Shown: in pieces, positions 27,170 to 36,389 of the stretch
Layout of the letters: every line of letters begins with the position of its first letter
How positions within the stretch are numbered: the stretch's first letter is position 1
Assembly: GCF_036421855.1 (NCBI RefSeq)
Contig: NZ_JAZGOK010000002.1
DNA: 64,000 nucleotides
Reading direction: 5' to 3' (one strand)
From: Georgenia_B sunbinii
GTDB lineage: Bacteria; Actinomycetota; Actinomycetes; Actinomycetales; Actinomycetaceae
Program-made: the position numbers and the translations under genes
The notes under the pieces: generated by a model
What the model was told of the DNA's origin: nothing
Databases searched by the model: none
Seen by the model: only the letters and a program-made list of their open reading frames with translations

Positions 27170-27210
27170 CGGGCGGACCGCTGCGGTCGCTGAGCACAGC
27201 GGTCCGCCCG
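27170..27210 (-). terminator. 14-bp perfect hairpin after the giant surface-protein gene
   Basis: CGGGCGGACCGCTG (27170-27183) pairs exactly with CAGCGGTCCGCCCG (27197-27210). It begins two bases past the stop codon of the surface protein, so it probably ends that transcript, although no T-tract follows. The 25 bases at 27176-27200 recur with two changes at 24868-24892, at the end of the GNAT gene. Confidence 0.7.
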
Positions 27211-27212
27211 GA

Positions 27213-30200
27213 TCAGGCGAGCTGCCGACGGCGGACGAGGAGCCCGCCGACCAGGCTCAGCCCGGCGAGCGCCAGTAGGGCGGCCAGGCCGCCGGTGCCG
27301 GTCGTCGGTAGCGGCTGCCCGGTCCCGGGACCGGGGGTGCCACCGGGCACCGGCGTGGTCGGACCAGGGGAGCTCGGCGGGGTTGTCGTCGGTGGCTCGG
27401 TGGGATCCACCGTCGTCGGCTCCTCCGTCGGTTCCTCGGTGGGCTCCTCGGTGGGATCCACCGTCGTCGGTTCCTCCGTCGGTTCCTCCGTGGGTTCCTC
27501 GGTCGGTTCCTCGGTGGGTTCCTCCGTCGGTTCCTCGGTGGGCTCCTCGATCACGGTGGCAACGACCTCGCAGGTGAGGTGCTGGTCGAGGGCCAGCGTG
27601 ACGGTGCCGTCGGTCGCGCACGCCGGGCCGATCACGAGGGTGTACTCCGACGGTGAGGTGACCTCGACGGTGTGCGTGCCCGCGGGCAGTACGGTCGGCT
27701 CGCCGAAGGTCGCCGCAACCCCGTTGACCCGCAGCGTGAAGCCCGCCGGGGCGGCAGCCGCACGAAGCTGGTCGGCGGCCTCCTCGATGGTCAGCGTGAC
27801 GCTGAGCGAGCCGGGGATGTCGTCGTGAGTGACGGTGCAGGCCAACTCGTCGCCGTCGGCCAGCGTCACCGCGCCGTCACCCGGTGCGCAGTCCCCACCG
27901 ATCGTCGTCGAGTACCCGGCCAGTGCCCCGCCGTCGACCAGGTAGGAGCCGACCGGCAGCGTGTGCACGGTGCCGGCCGTGGTGCCCGGGGTGCTCGCGA
28001 CCGTGCCGGTGCCGTCACCGATCGTGACGGTGGCATCGCCGGCGACCGCCGTCCCGCCGTCGTCGGAGATGACGACCGTCGTGACGGTCAACGTGGCGAC
28101 CGGTCCGGCGATGTCGTCGTGGGTGATGGTGCAGCTGCTGTCGGCGCCGGGCACGAGGACGACTCGGCCGTCCACGGCACAGTCCCCGGTGATCGCTGTG
28201 GTGTAGCCGGCGAGGGTGCCGCCGTCGACCGTGTACGCCCCTGCGGTCAGCGTGTGCGACGTTCCGGCGGTGTCGCCCAGGTCGGTGGCGACGATGTCGG
28301 TGCCGGAGCGGATCTCGACGGTGAAGTCGCCGGCCTCGGCGCTGCCGTCGTCGTCGTTGATGACCTCGGTGATGACCGTCAGCTGTGCGGGGAGCTCGGC
28401 GACGTCGTTGTGGATGACGGTGCAGGTGAGGTCGTCGCCGGCACCGAGCGTGATGGTGCCGTCGGCGGCGCAGCTGCCGGTGATCGTCGTCGTGTAGCCG
28501 GCCAACGTGCCGCCGTCGACCACGTAGTCTCCCGGCTCGAGCGCATGCTCGGTGCCGAGGGTGGAACCCGGGAAGGTTGCGACCGCCGAGCCTTCACTGC
28601 TGATCGAGACGGTGAACTGGTCGGCGGTGGCCACCCCACCGTCGTCGTTGATGACCTCGGTGAGGACGGTCAGCTGGGCGGGCAGCTCAGCGATGTCGTC
28701 GTGCGTGACGGTGCAGGAGAGGTCGTCGCCGGCGGCGAGCGTGATGGTGCCGTCGAGGCCGCAGTCGCCGGTGATCGTGGTCGTGTACCCGGCGAGGGTG
28801 CCGCCGTCGACGGCGTAGTTCCCGGCGGTGAGTGTGTGGGACGTTCCGGCGGTGCTGCCCGGGTCGGTGGCGACGATGTCGGTGCCGGAGCGGATCTCGA
28901 CGGTGAAGTCGCCGGCCTCGGCGATGCCGCCGTCGTCGTTGATGACCTCGGTGACGACGGTGAGGGTCGGCACCGCGACGATGGAGTCGGTGTCGGAGCT
29001 GACGTTGTTGGCCGGGGTGAGGTCGGTGCCGTGGGTGCCGTCGTCGAAGGCCTCCGCCGTAGCCGTGAGCTCCTGCCCGACGACGACGTCGGGGTCGACC
29101 GTCACGGTCACGGTGCGGGTCACCTCCCCGGCGGAGTCGACGCCGAACACCGGCCAGGTCACCGTACCGCCGTCGTGGGTGCCGCCGTCGCCGGCGGAGA
29201 CGAAGGTGACGCCGTCGGGCAGCTCGACGTTCAGCTCGACACCGGTGGCGTCGACCGCCCCGACGTTGTCCACCCCGACCGTGTAGGTGAGGGTCTCCCC
29301 GGCGCTGACGTCGGTGCGGCCGTCGTCGATCGACACGGTGAGGTCCGGGCGCTGGACGAGTGCGGTGGCGCAGGAGTCGAGCAGTGCCGCGAGGACCGGC
29401 TCCGGGTCGTTGGCGAAGTCGTTGATCGGGAAGAACGCGCCGCCGCTGCCCGTCGCGAGCTCCTGGTAGGCGAGGGTGTTGTTGGCGACGGTGATGATCG
29501 AGAACAGGATGGCGCCGTGGTCCTCGAGCGCCTGGGCCGCGTCGGCCGGGGTCGCCTGGTACTGCTGGACCGGTTCGTCGCCGACGAGGACGACGCACTT
29601 GCCGGCCCCGGGCCGCAGCCCCACGTCCGGGCCCAGCGCGTCGATGACGGCGTTGATCCCGGGCTCGGTGCCGCCACCGGTGGTCAGCTGCGCGGCGGCC
29701 GCTGCGACGTCGTCGAGGTCGTCGGTGGCGGGCACGATGATCCGCGGCAGGTAGCCGGGCCGGCTGTCCACGGCCGGGAAACCGCCGCCGAAGCCCATGA
29801 CGCTGATCTGGTAGTCGAGCTCCTCGGCGAGCTGATTGGCGATCCGGACGACGTTCTCCCGGATCCGTGCCTGAACACCGCCCATCGAGCCGGACTCGTC
29901 GACGGTGAACACGATGTCGCCGGGCGGCAGCTGCGCCGTCGGGATCCCGACGGCGTCCGAGGACCCCAGGTAGTACGCCGTCTCCGCGAAGCTCGCGGTC
30001 AGCGCGCGGTCGGTGCCGAGCGGCAGGTTGAGCGCGACCTCACCGGCGGCGTCGGTGGTCACCGTGCGGATCTCGCCGCCGAGGCTCACGGTCAGCTCAG
30101 CGCCGGCGATCGGCACGAAGCCGGCCGCGGAGTTCCACAGCTTGGCCCGCACGCTCACGCTGCCGTCCCCGGCCGTACCGGGAACCGGATAGACGTTGAG

Positions 30201-33200
30201 GTACGTCGGGGACTTCTCGACGACGATCTCGGCGGCGTCGACCAGCTCGCCGCCGTCCTTGTCGGTGATCGTCAGGCTCGCGGTGTACTCACCGACGGCA
30301 TAGGTGTGCGGGGCGCGCACGGTGGTGTTGTTGCACGGCTGGATCTCGACGACGTCGCTGCCGTCGCCGTAGTCCCAGGCACAGTGCAGCGTGGCCCGGT
30401 CGACGGTGCTCGGGTCGCTCGCCGACGCGTTGGGGGTCCAGACGGTTCCGACGACGCCGGGGGAGATCTCCGCGACGAACGCGCGGAAGTCCGAGCCCGC
30501 GTTGCCGGTGGGCGGCCGGTTGTCCACGGTGACGGTCTGCGTGGCGGAGGACGTCATGCCGTAGGAGTCGACGAGCGTGAGGGTGACCTCGTACTCGCCG
30601 TCGTCGGGGAAGCTCCGGCTCGGCGCCACGGTTCCGTTCGTGGGCGAGCCCTCGCCCCAGGTCCAGGTGCGCTCGACGACGGCGCGATCGGTCAGCAGCT
30701 CGGGGGTGGTGTCGGTGAACCGGGCGCCCGTCGCCTCGTTGATGGTGTCGGGGAAGGTGAACGTCGGCTCGACCAGCTCGGGCACCACTCGCTGCAGCAG
30801 GCTCCGGGTGGCGGTGTTGTCGTCGCCGTCGGTGACCGTGAGCGTGACGGTGTAGTCGCCCGGCACGGCGTAGGTGTGGGTGGGGCTCTGCTCGGTGGAG
30901 GTCTCGCCGTCGCCGAAGTTCCACGCCCACGAGGCGATGTCGCCGTCAGCGTCGGTGGACCGGTCGGTGAACGACACTGTCGCGCCGCCGAGCTGGCCGG
31001 TCAGGGCCTGGAGCCGGTCGGTCCTGACCGACGAGGTGTTGCCGCGGTTGTCGAGAGCGTCGTAGCGCAGCCAGCGGCCGTCGCTGGGGGTAGGGAGCTG
31101 GAGCACCTGGAGCGTCGCGTCGTTCGCGAGCTCCTGCTCGACGACGGTGGCGTAGCCGCCCGGCCCCTGGCCGGTGCTCGACAGCCCGAGGCGCACGTCG
31201 CGGGGTCGCTGGTTGGTCGAGCTCGCCGGCTGGACGGCGAGCGCCTCGATCTGCCAGCTCGCGCCGAGGTCGATGATCGCCCACTGGTTGCTCACCAGTC
31301 CGTTGCCGGTCTGCCAGCCGGTCTCGCCGCTGGGGTAGTCGGTGTCGATCATCTCCTGGGCGGAGGTGTTGGCATTGGCTTGGCTGCTCCACAGCACCGC
31401 CTGCCCGCCGTGCTCGAGGCGCGCGACGTCGCCGAGCCCGGTGTCCGGCAGCGGGCTGAAGGCAGCGACGGGCGGCCCGGAGACCAGCACCTGCTGCGTG
31501 CTGACCTCCGAGACGACTCCCAGGGCGTCGGTCACCCGAAGCGCGACGGTCGACGTCGCGGCGAAGGCGTGCTGGGGGTGCTGCTCGGTGGAGTCGACGG
31601 TGAACGAGGCACCGTCGTGGTCGAAGTCCCACTCCCACCTACCGACGCCGTCGTCGTCGTCGCTCGAGGTGTCGGTGAAGGTCACCGGGTTCCCGACGAC
31701 GGCGGGGGACGGGGCATAGGTGAAGCTGGCGACCGGGCGGTCGGTGACCGTCACGGTGCGGGAGACGTCGTCCTCGAGCCCGTCGGAGTCGGTCACCGTG
31801 AGCCGGACGACGTGGTCACCGGCCGTGGCGAAGGTGTGCGTGGCCTCGGCGGTGGTGGCGTCGACGACGCCGTCCGCATCGACGTCCCACGCCCAGGCCA
31901 GGATGGGACCGTCGGGGTCGGTGGCGGTGCTGGTGAAGGTGACCTCCTCCCCGATGACGGCGGGGGAGGGGGAAGCGTCGAAGCTCGCCTCCGGCGGCCC
32001 GGTGTCCAGCGTGGCCGGGTTGCAGTCGTCGTCGACGCCGTTGCCGGGGATCTCCGGCTGGCCCGGGTGGACGGCGGAGTTCTCATCGGCGCAGTCGACG
32101 TTGGCGTGCCACCCGTCGCCGTCGGCGTCGGGGTGGACGGGGATCGCGGTCCACCGGGTGGTCGCGGCGCGCCCGCGGCCGTCGGTGGTGCGGGCGACGA
32201 CGGCGTGCGCCTGGCCGGCATTGGCGGCGGTGGCGGCGAAGTCGTAGGCAGCGCCGGTGCCGACGACGTCGGTGCCGACTGTCCATTGCGTGGTGAGCTC
32301 GTCGCCGTCGGGGTCGGTCGGGGTGACGGTGAGCTCCTGCGTGCCGCCGATGGGTACCTCGAGGAGCGAGTCGAACGGTGGCGTGGGGGTCCCGTGCGTC
32401 GGCGGGCGGTTGGTCGTGGTGACGTTGGATCGGACGAAGCCGGCGGTCTGACGGCCGTCGGCGTCGGTCAGGCGCGCCCCGACGACGACGCGGCCGGGGC
32501 GGGTGAAAGCGTGGGTGATCGCGGCGCCGGTGGCGTCGTCGAACGCGCCGTCGTCGTCCAGGTCCCACTCGACGGTCAGATCACCGCAGCCACCGGCACA
32601 GTTGACCGAGAGGTTGCGGGGCTGGTCGACCGGCAGGCTCTGCACCGAGATGCTCGTGATGCGCGGGTAAGGTGTCGCGCCGCTGCCGGCGACGACGGCC
32701 TCGAGCTCGGAGATGATGGCGTTCATCGAGTTGCCGAGGTCGGTGTAGGCGGCGGACATCTGGTTGTTGACGCTGGCCAGCTGGTTGTACTGCGCGCTGA
32801 AGCTGGCGGGGACGTCCTCGCTGCCGAGCTCGTCGAGCAGGGCGTCGACGACGGCGTCGATCTCCGCCGGGCTCGCGCCGAGGTTGCGCAGCTCGCGCTC
32901 GTCCGCGTCGCTCGCCCCGTTCGTCTCGAGCTCGGTCAAGGCGTTGCCGAGGCGGGTGTAGGCGGTGTTGAGGTTGATCCCGCTGCTGCTGGCGGCGCTG
33001 CTAACCGAGCTGAGGGCGCTGGTCTCGTTGCCCAGTGCGGTGTTGAGCAGGCGGGCGTAGCTCTGGATGTCGCGGGCGTGCATGAGGGCGGCTGCGGCGT
33101 CGTCGACCAGGGCGGCGCCCTGGTACTTCTCCAGCGAGCCGAGGAAGGCGGCCGAGAGCTCGTTGATCTCGCTGGTGTGGTCGGCCCAGGTGCTCACCGC

Positions 33201-34055
33201 CGTCCACAGGGCGTTGTCCGACGGCGGGGTGAACCGTTCGCGAGGGCCGGGCAGGCTCGGCCCGGCGAAGTTCGGGTCCGGCGGGTCGGCGGCGATCCCG
33301 TTGTAGTAGGAGGCACGGTCGACGATCACCTTGACGACGTCGAGCTGCAGCCGGATCGTGTCCGCCGGGCTCACCGTGGGGCACCAGGGGTCCGGGACCG
33401 GCCCGCCGCTCGACGGGAGGACGCTGCACACGTAGGTGAGGTAGAAGCCCTGGAGGTTCGTCGCGTCGCTGATGAGGGAGTAGGCCATCGTCGCGGCGAA
33501 GAAGGCTGCGTAGGCCTGGGCGGCCTCGGTCCAGTGCTCGGCCTGGGCGGTGGCCCCGGACTTCATCTGCGCGATGCGCGGGTCGGGCAGGACCGGGACG
33601 TCGGTAGGGATGACCACCTCGAAGGCGTTCTCCAGGATGGAGTCCTCGCCGGCGTCGAAGGTGCCGTCCTGGCAGGTGTCCTCGACGATGTCGTAGGTGC
33701 CCGGCCCGACGGTGCCGCCGGGGGCGGTGATCGCTACGACCTCGCCGAAGACCCCGCTGCCGAGACTCGTGCCCTGGAGGGTGTTGGGGGTGCCCGAGAC
33801 GTCGCTCAGCGCGCCGCCCGCGCCGACCGATCCGCTGGGGACCACGTAGATGTCTGAGGCGGTCCAGAAGACGTCACAGTTGCGGGTGAGGGTGCCGAAG
33901 TCGATGACGACGTAGGCGTTCGGCCCGAAGGTGTAGCCGTTGAGGCTGAAGCTCGACGCGTCGGCCCTCGCGGGCGCGGCGAGGATCGCCCCGGTCCCGA
34001 GCACCAGCACCGTGCTGAGCACTGCTGCCAGCCACACCCGAAACCGCCGTGTCAT
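27213..34055 (-). CDS. Giant LPXTG surface protein with PKD, discoidin and vWA domains
   Basis: A 2280-residue secreted, probably sortase-anchored protein. A signal peptide (residues 1-31, ending APARA) leads into an unassigned, helix-rich region to about 460. PKD-type domains follow at about 470-560, 682-768 and 770-855; a MopE-like metal-binding stretch DADGDGWHANVDC lies near 638-680. An F5/8C (discoidin) domain at about 875-1015 is followed by three more PKD-like domains to about 1280. A vWA domain starts near 1378 with MIDAS residues DESGS. A DUF11-type domain (about 1568-1690), four repeats of about 97 residues with a degenerate fifth, and a Thr/Glu/Pro stalk (EEPT units) precede LPTTG, a membrane helix and RRR. 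It should mediate adhesion or carbohydrate binding. No sortase gene is nearby. Confidence 0.9.
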   Translation of the reverse strand: MTRRFRVWLAAVLSTVLVLGTGAILAAPARADASSFSLNGYTFGPNAYVVIDFGTLTRNCDVFWTASDIYVVPSGSVGAGGALSDVSGTPNTLQGTSLGSGVFGEVVAITAPGGTVGPGTYDIVEDTCQDGTFDAGEDSILENAFEVVIPTDVPVLPDPRIAQMKSGATAQAEHWTEAAQAYAAFFAATMAYSLISDATNLQGFYLTYVCSVLPSSGGPVPDPWCPTVSPADTIRLQLDVVKVIVDRASYYNGIAADPPDPNFAGPSLPGPRERFTPPSDNALWTAVSTWADHTSEINELSAAFLGSLEKYQGAALVDDAAAALMHARDIQSYARLLNTALGNETSALSSVSSAASSSGINLNTAYTRLGNALTELETNGASDADERELRNLGASPAEIDAVVDALLDELGSEDVPASFSAQYNQLASVNNQMSAAYTDLGNSMNAIISELEAVVAGSGATPYPRITSISVQSLPVDQPRNLSVNCAGGCGDLTVEWDLDDDGAFDDATGAAITHAFTRPGRVVVGARLTDADGRQTAGFVRSNVTTTNRPPTHGTPTPPFDSLLEVPIGGTQELTVTPTDPDGDELTTQWTVGTDVVGTGAAYDFAATAANAGQAHAVVARTTDGRGRAATTRWTAIPVHPDADGDGWHANVDCADENSAVHPGQPEIPGNGVDDDCNPATLDTGPPEASFDASPSPAVIGEEVTFTSTATDPDGPILAWAWDVDADGVVDATTAEATHTFATAGDHVVRLTVTDSDGLEDDVSRTVTVTDRPVASFTYAPSPAVVGNPVTFTDTSSDDDDGVGRWEWDFDHDGASFTVDSTEQHPQHAFAATSTVALRVTDALGVVSEVSTQQVLVSGPPVAAFSPLPDTGLGDVARLEHGGQAVLWSSQANANTSAQEMIDTDYPSGETGWQTGNGLVSNQWAIIDLGASWQIEALAVQPASSTNQRPRDVRLGLSSTGQGPGGYATVVEQELANDATLQVLQLPTPSDGRWLRYDALDNRGNTSSVRTDRLQALTGQLGGATVSFTDRSTDADGDIASWAWNFGDGETSTEQSPTHTYAVPGDYTVTLTVTDGDDNTATRSLLQRVVPELVEPTFTFPDTINEATGARFTDTTPELLTDRAVVERTWTWGEGSPTNGTVAPSRSFPDDGEYEVTLTLVDSYGMTSSATQTVTVDNRPPTGNAGSDFRAFVAEISPGVVGTVWTPNASASDPSTVDRATLHCAWDYGDGSDVVEIQPCNNTTVRAPHTYAVGEYTASLTITDKDGGELVDAAEIVVEKSPTYLNVYPVPGTAGDGSVSVRAKLWNSAAGFVPIAGAELTVSLGGEIRTVTTDAAGEVALNLPLGTDRALTASFAETAYYLGSSDAVGIPTAQLPPGDIVFTVDESGSMGGVQARIRENVVRIANQLAEELDYQISVMGFGGGFPAVDSRPGYLPRIIVPATDDLDDVAAAAAQLTTGGGTEPGINAVIDALGPDVGLRPGAGKCVVLVGDEPVQQYQATPADAAQALEDHGAILFSIITVANNTLAYQELATGSGGAFFPINDFANDPEPVLAALLDSCATALVQRPDLTVSIDDGRTDVSAGETLTYTVGVDNVGAVDATGVELNVELPDGVTFVSAGDGGTHDGGTVTWPVFGVDSAGEVTRTVTVTVDPDVVVGQELTATAEAFDDGTHGTDLTPANNVSSDTDSIVAVPTLTVVTEVINDDGGIAEAGDFTVEIRSGTDIVATDPGSTAGTSHTLTAGNYAVDGGTLAGYTTTITGDCGLDGTITLAAGDDLSCTVTHDDIAELPAQLTVLTEVINDDGGVATADQFTVSISSEGSAVATFPGSTLGTEHALEPGDYVVDGGTLAGYTTTITGSCAADGTITLGAGDDLTCTVIHNDVAELPAQLTVITEVINDDDGSAEAGDFTVEIRSGTDIVATDLGDTAGTSHTLTAGAYTVDGGTLAGYTTAITGDCAVDGRVVLVPGADSSCTITHDDIAGPVATLTVTTVVISDDGGTAVAGDATVTIGDGTGTVASTPGTTAGTVHTLPVGSYLVDGGALAGYSTTIGGDCAPGDGAVTLADGDELACTVTHDDIPGSLSVTLTIEEAADQLRAAAAPAGFTLRVNGVAATFGEPTVLPAGTHTVEVTSPSEYTLVIGPACATDGTVTLALDQHLTCEVVATVIEEPTEEPTEEPTEEPTEEPTEEPTEEPTTVDPTEEPTEEPTEEPTTVDPTEPPTTTPPSSPGPTTPVPGGTPGPGTGQPLPTTGTGGLAALLALAGLSLVGGLLVRRRQLA

Positions 34056-34202
34056 CCCAGCTCCTCAGTCCGCCCCACAGGAACATTGATCCTGGCGGAG
34101 CAGCACCAGATGTGGCGGAAGACGGAGGATGACTACCGGGTGATCAGCAGCCGGTCAGAGGATGATCTCTGCGCGCCGGGCGGTGGCCGGGATGGCGGAG
34201 GG

Positions 34203-34982
34203 TCAGAGCACCGCCTGGAGGAACGCCTTGGTGCGCTCCTGCTTCGGGTCGCTGAACATCACGGCGGGCTCGGCGTCCTCGATGATGTGGCCCTCGTCGA
34301 ACATGAGCACGCGGTGGGAGACCTCCTGGGCGAACTGCATCTCGTGGGTGACGATGAGCATCGTGATGTCCGTGGTGTTGGCGATGTTCCGCAGCACGGT
34401 GAGCACCTCCCCGACGAGCTCCGGGTCGAGCGCCGAGGTGACCTCGTCCAGGAGGAGGATCTCCGGGTCCATCGCCAGGGCGCGGGCGATCGCTACCCGC
34501 TGCTGCTGACCACCGGAGAGCCGGGTGGGGTGGGCGTCGGCCTTGTCGGCCAGGCCGACGAGGTCGAGCAGCTCGTGCGCTCGTGCGGTGGCTTCGGCTT
34601 TCGGCTTCCCCAGCACGTGGATGGGCGCCTCGATGATGTTCTCCAGCACCGTCATGTTCGGGAACAGGTTGAACTGCTGGAAGACCATGCCGATCTTCGT
34701 CGAGACCTGGTTGATCTGCTTCTGCTTCTGCCGGACCCGCTTGCCGCCACGCTCCTCGTAGGTGAAGGGCTGGCCGTCGATGTAGATGTAGCCGCCGGTG
34801 AGGTCCTCGAGGGTCATGACCAGGCGCAGGATGGTCGTCTTGCCCGAACCGCTGGGCCCGATGAGCGTCACGCGCTCGCCCTTGGCGACCGAGAAGTTGA
34901 GGTCGGACAGGACGGTGTTGTCGCCGAACTTCTTGACGACGTTCTCGAACCTGATGACCGGGGTGGTGTCAGTAGCGGGCAA
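34203..34982 (-). CDS. ehuA: Amino acid/ectoine ABC transporter ATP-binding protein EhuA
   Basis: A 259-residue ABC ATPase of the polar amino acid class. Walker A is GPSGSGKTT (about residues 40-48), the Q-loop lies in VFQQFNLFPNMTVLEN, the signature is LSGGQQQR (about 157-164), Walker B is ILLLDEVTSALDP and the switch His is in VTHEM. The insertion RGGKRVRQKQKQINQ between Walker A and the Q-loop is typical of EhuA-like proteins. It energises EhuC/EhuD. Its start overlaps the ehuD stop by 14 bases. It is the last gene of the ehuBCDA-ordered operon; 34056-34202 beyond its stop shows no gene. Confidence 0.88.
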   Translation of the reverse strand: MPATDTTPVIRFENVVKKFGDNTVLSDLNFSVAKGERVTLIGPSGSGKTTILRLVMTLEDLTGGYIYIDGQPFTYEERGGKRVRQKQKQINQVSTKIGMVFQQFNLFPNMTVLENIIEAPIHVLGKPKAEATARAHELLDLVGLADKADAHPTRLSGGQQQRVAIARALAMDPEILLLDEVTSALDPELVGEVLTVLRNIANTTDITMLIVTHEMQFAQEVSHRVLMFDEGHIIEDAEPAVMFSDPKQERTKAFLQAVL

Positions 34983-35619
34983 GTCGGGCCTCCAGTTTGC
35001 GGACGAGGATCGAGGTCGGGTAGCTGGCGGCGAGGAAGATGAGCCCGGCCAAGGTGAAGGCCTCGACGTAGCTGAACGTCCGCGAGCCGACGTTCTGGGC
35101 GGCGTTGACCAGCTCGGGCACCGTGATGATGAACAGGAACGGGGTGTCCTTGAACATCGAGATCACCCAGGTGCCGAGCGCGGGCACCGTGGTGCGCAGC
35201 GCCTGCGGGATGATGATCCGCGTCCAGGTCCGCTTGGCCGGGAGGGACAGCGCGGTCGCCGCCTCCCACTGGCCGGGCGGGACGTTGTCGATCCCGGACC
35301 GGTAGACCTCGGCCATGTAGGTGGCGTAGTGGATGCCGAGTACGCCGATGCCGATCCACAGCGGGTCCCACGAGGTGAACGCGTAGTAGACGAAGAGCAG
35401 CTGGACGACGATCGGGGTCATCCGGATGAACTCCATCACCCAGTGCACCGGCTTGGCGATGACCTTCGGTGCGGTACGGCGCACGAAGGCGACGACCAGC
35501 CCGAGTGTGGCGGCGATCACCGAGCCGAGGACCGTGGCGAGCAGGGTCACCCGGAAGAACGCCTCGAGAAGCTGCGGCAGGGCGGCAGCGGCGTAGTCCC
35601 AGTTCCAGATGTCGCCCAT
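34969..35619 (-). CDS. ehuD: Amino acid/ectoine ABC transporter permease EhuD
   Basis: A 216-residue inner-membrane permease of the HisM/GlnP type with about five membrane segments. The EAA loop reads EAATALSLPAKRTWTRIIIP at about residues 128-147. FIRMTPIVVQLLFVYYAF, the conserved RxTP/VxxQ segment, is near 65-82. It pairs with EhuC to form the translocation pore. The start is one base after the ehuC stop (single-base gap), so the genes are translationally linked. Confidence 0.88.
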   Translation of the reverse strand: MGDIWNWDYAAAALPQLLEAFFRVTLLATVLGSVIAATLGLVVAFVRRTAPKVIAKPVHWVMEFIRMTPIVVQLLFVYYAFTSWDPLWIGIGVLGIHYATYMAEVYRSGIDNVPPGQWEAATALSLPAKRTWTRIIIPQALRTTVPALGTWVISMFKDTPFLFIITVPELVNAAQNVGSRTFSYVEAFTLAGLIFLAASYPTSILVRKLEARLARY

Positions 35620-35620
35620 G

Positions 35621-36358
35621 TCAGGTCACCGTCCCGGACTTGGCGGCACGCGGCCGGAAGATGCTCTTGGCCGGCGGCCCGGTTCCCAGCCGGCTCTTCG
35701 CGCGTACCTCCAGCGCGTTGGCGATGAGCACGAGGACGTAGGCGATGACGAAGTACATCACCATGGTGACGCCATAGGAGAAGAAGGTGTCGTTGGTGCG
35801 CTGGCGCAGGACCCCGCCGATGAAGGTGATGTCCTGCATGAGGAGGACGGAGGCGACCGCGGTGCCCTTGAGCAGCATGATCCCGAGGTTGCTCAGTGAC
35901 GGGAGCATGATTGCCCACGCCTGGGGCCACACGACGCGGAACATGCGCCGAATCGGTGACAGGCTCAGCGCCACGCTGGCCTCGACCTGGCCCTTGGGAA
36001 CGGCGTTCAGCGCGCCGCGTACCACCTCCGCACCGTAGGCCCCGTAGTTCAGGCCCAGGCCCACGATGCCGGCCACCAGGCCGGCCACCTCACGGTTGGT
36101 GAAGAGGTCGGGGAAGATCAGCGGCAGTACGTAGAAGAACCAGAAGAGCTGGACGAGCAGCGAGGTTCCGCGGAAGAACTCGATGAACACGCGGGCGCCA
36201 CCGCGCACCACCACGTTCGGGTGGCGCGCGATGATGCCGAGCGTCGCAGCGAGGATCAAGGCGAGAACTGAACCGCCGATGGTCAGCTGGAGCGTGACGA
36301 TGATGCCGTCGACGAACCGTGGCCACAGCGCGATCAGTGCATCGATGTTCTCACTCAT
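35621..36358 (-). CDS. ehuC: Amino acid/ectoine ABC transporter permease EhuC
   Basis: A 245-residue permease with five predicted membrane segments. FIEFFRGTSLLVQLFWFFYV carries the conserved RGTS/LxQL segment at about residues 58-77. The EAA loop reads VEASVALSLSPIRRMFRVVW at about 125-144. It forms the heteromeric channel with EhuD. The C-terminal tail (about 220-245) is basic and cytosolic. It lies 31 bases after ehuB. Confidence 0.88.
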   Translation of the reverse strand: MSENIDALIALWPRFVDGIIVTLQLTIGGSVLALILAATLGIIARHPNVVVRGGARVFIEFFRGTSLLVQLFWFFYVLPLIFPDLFTNREVAGLVAGIVGLGLNYGAYGAEVVRGALNAVPKGQVEASVALSLSPIRRMFRVVWPQAWAIMLPSLSNLGIMLLKGTAVASVLLMQDITFIGGVLRQRTNDTFFSYGVTMVMYFVIAYVLVLIANALEVRAKSRLGTGPPAKSIFRPRAAKSGTVT

Positions 36359-36389
36359 GTGACGGTGTCAGGTAGCCGATGTAGCCGAC

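Noticed and set aside
27672..33857. A 2061-codon open frame on the plus strand, opposite the giant surface protein
   Set aside because: It is a shadow of the GC-rich coding strand: composition is Arg/Asp/Gly/Val-repeated with no domain, while the minus frame has a signal peptide and recognisable domains.
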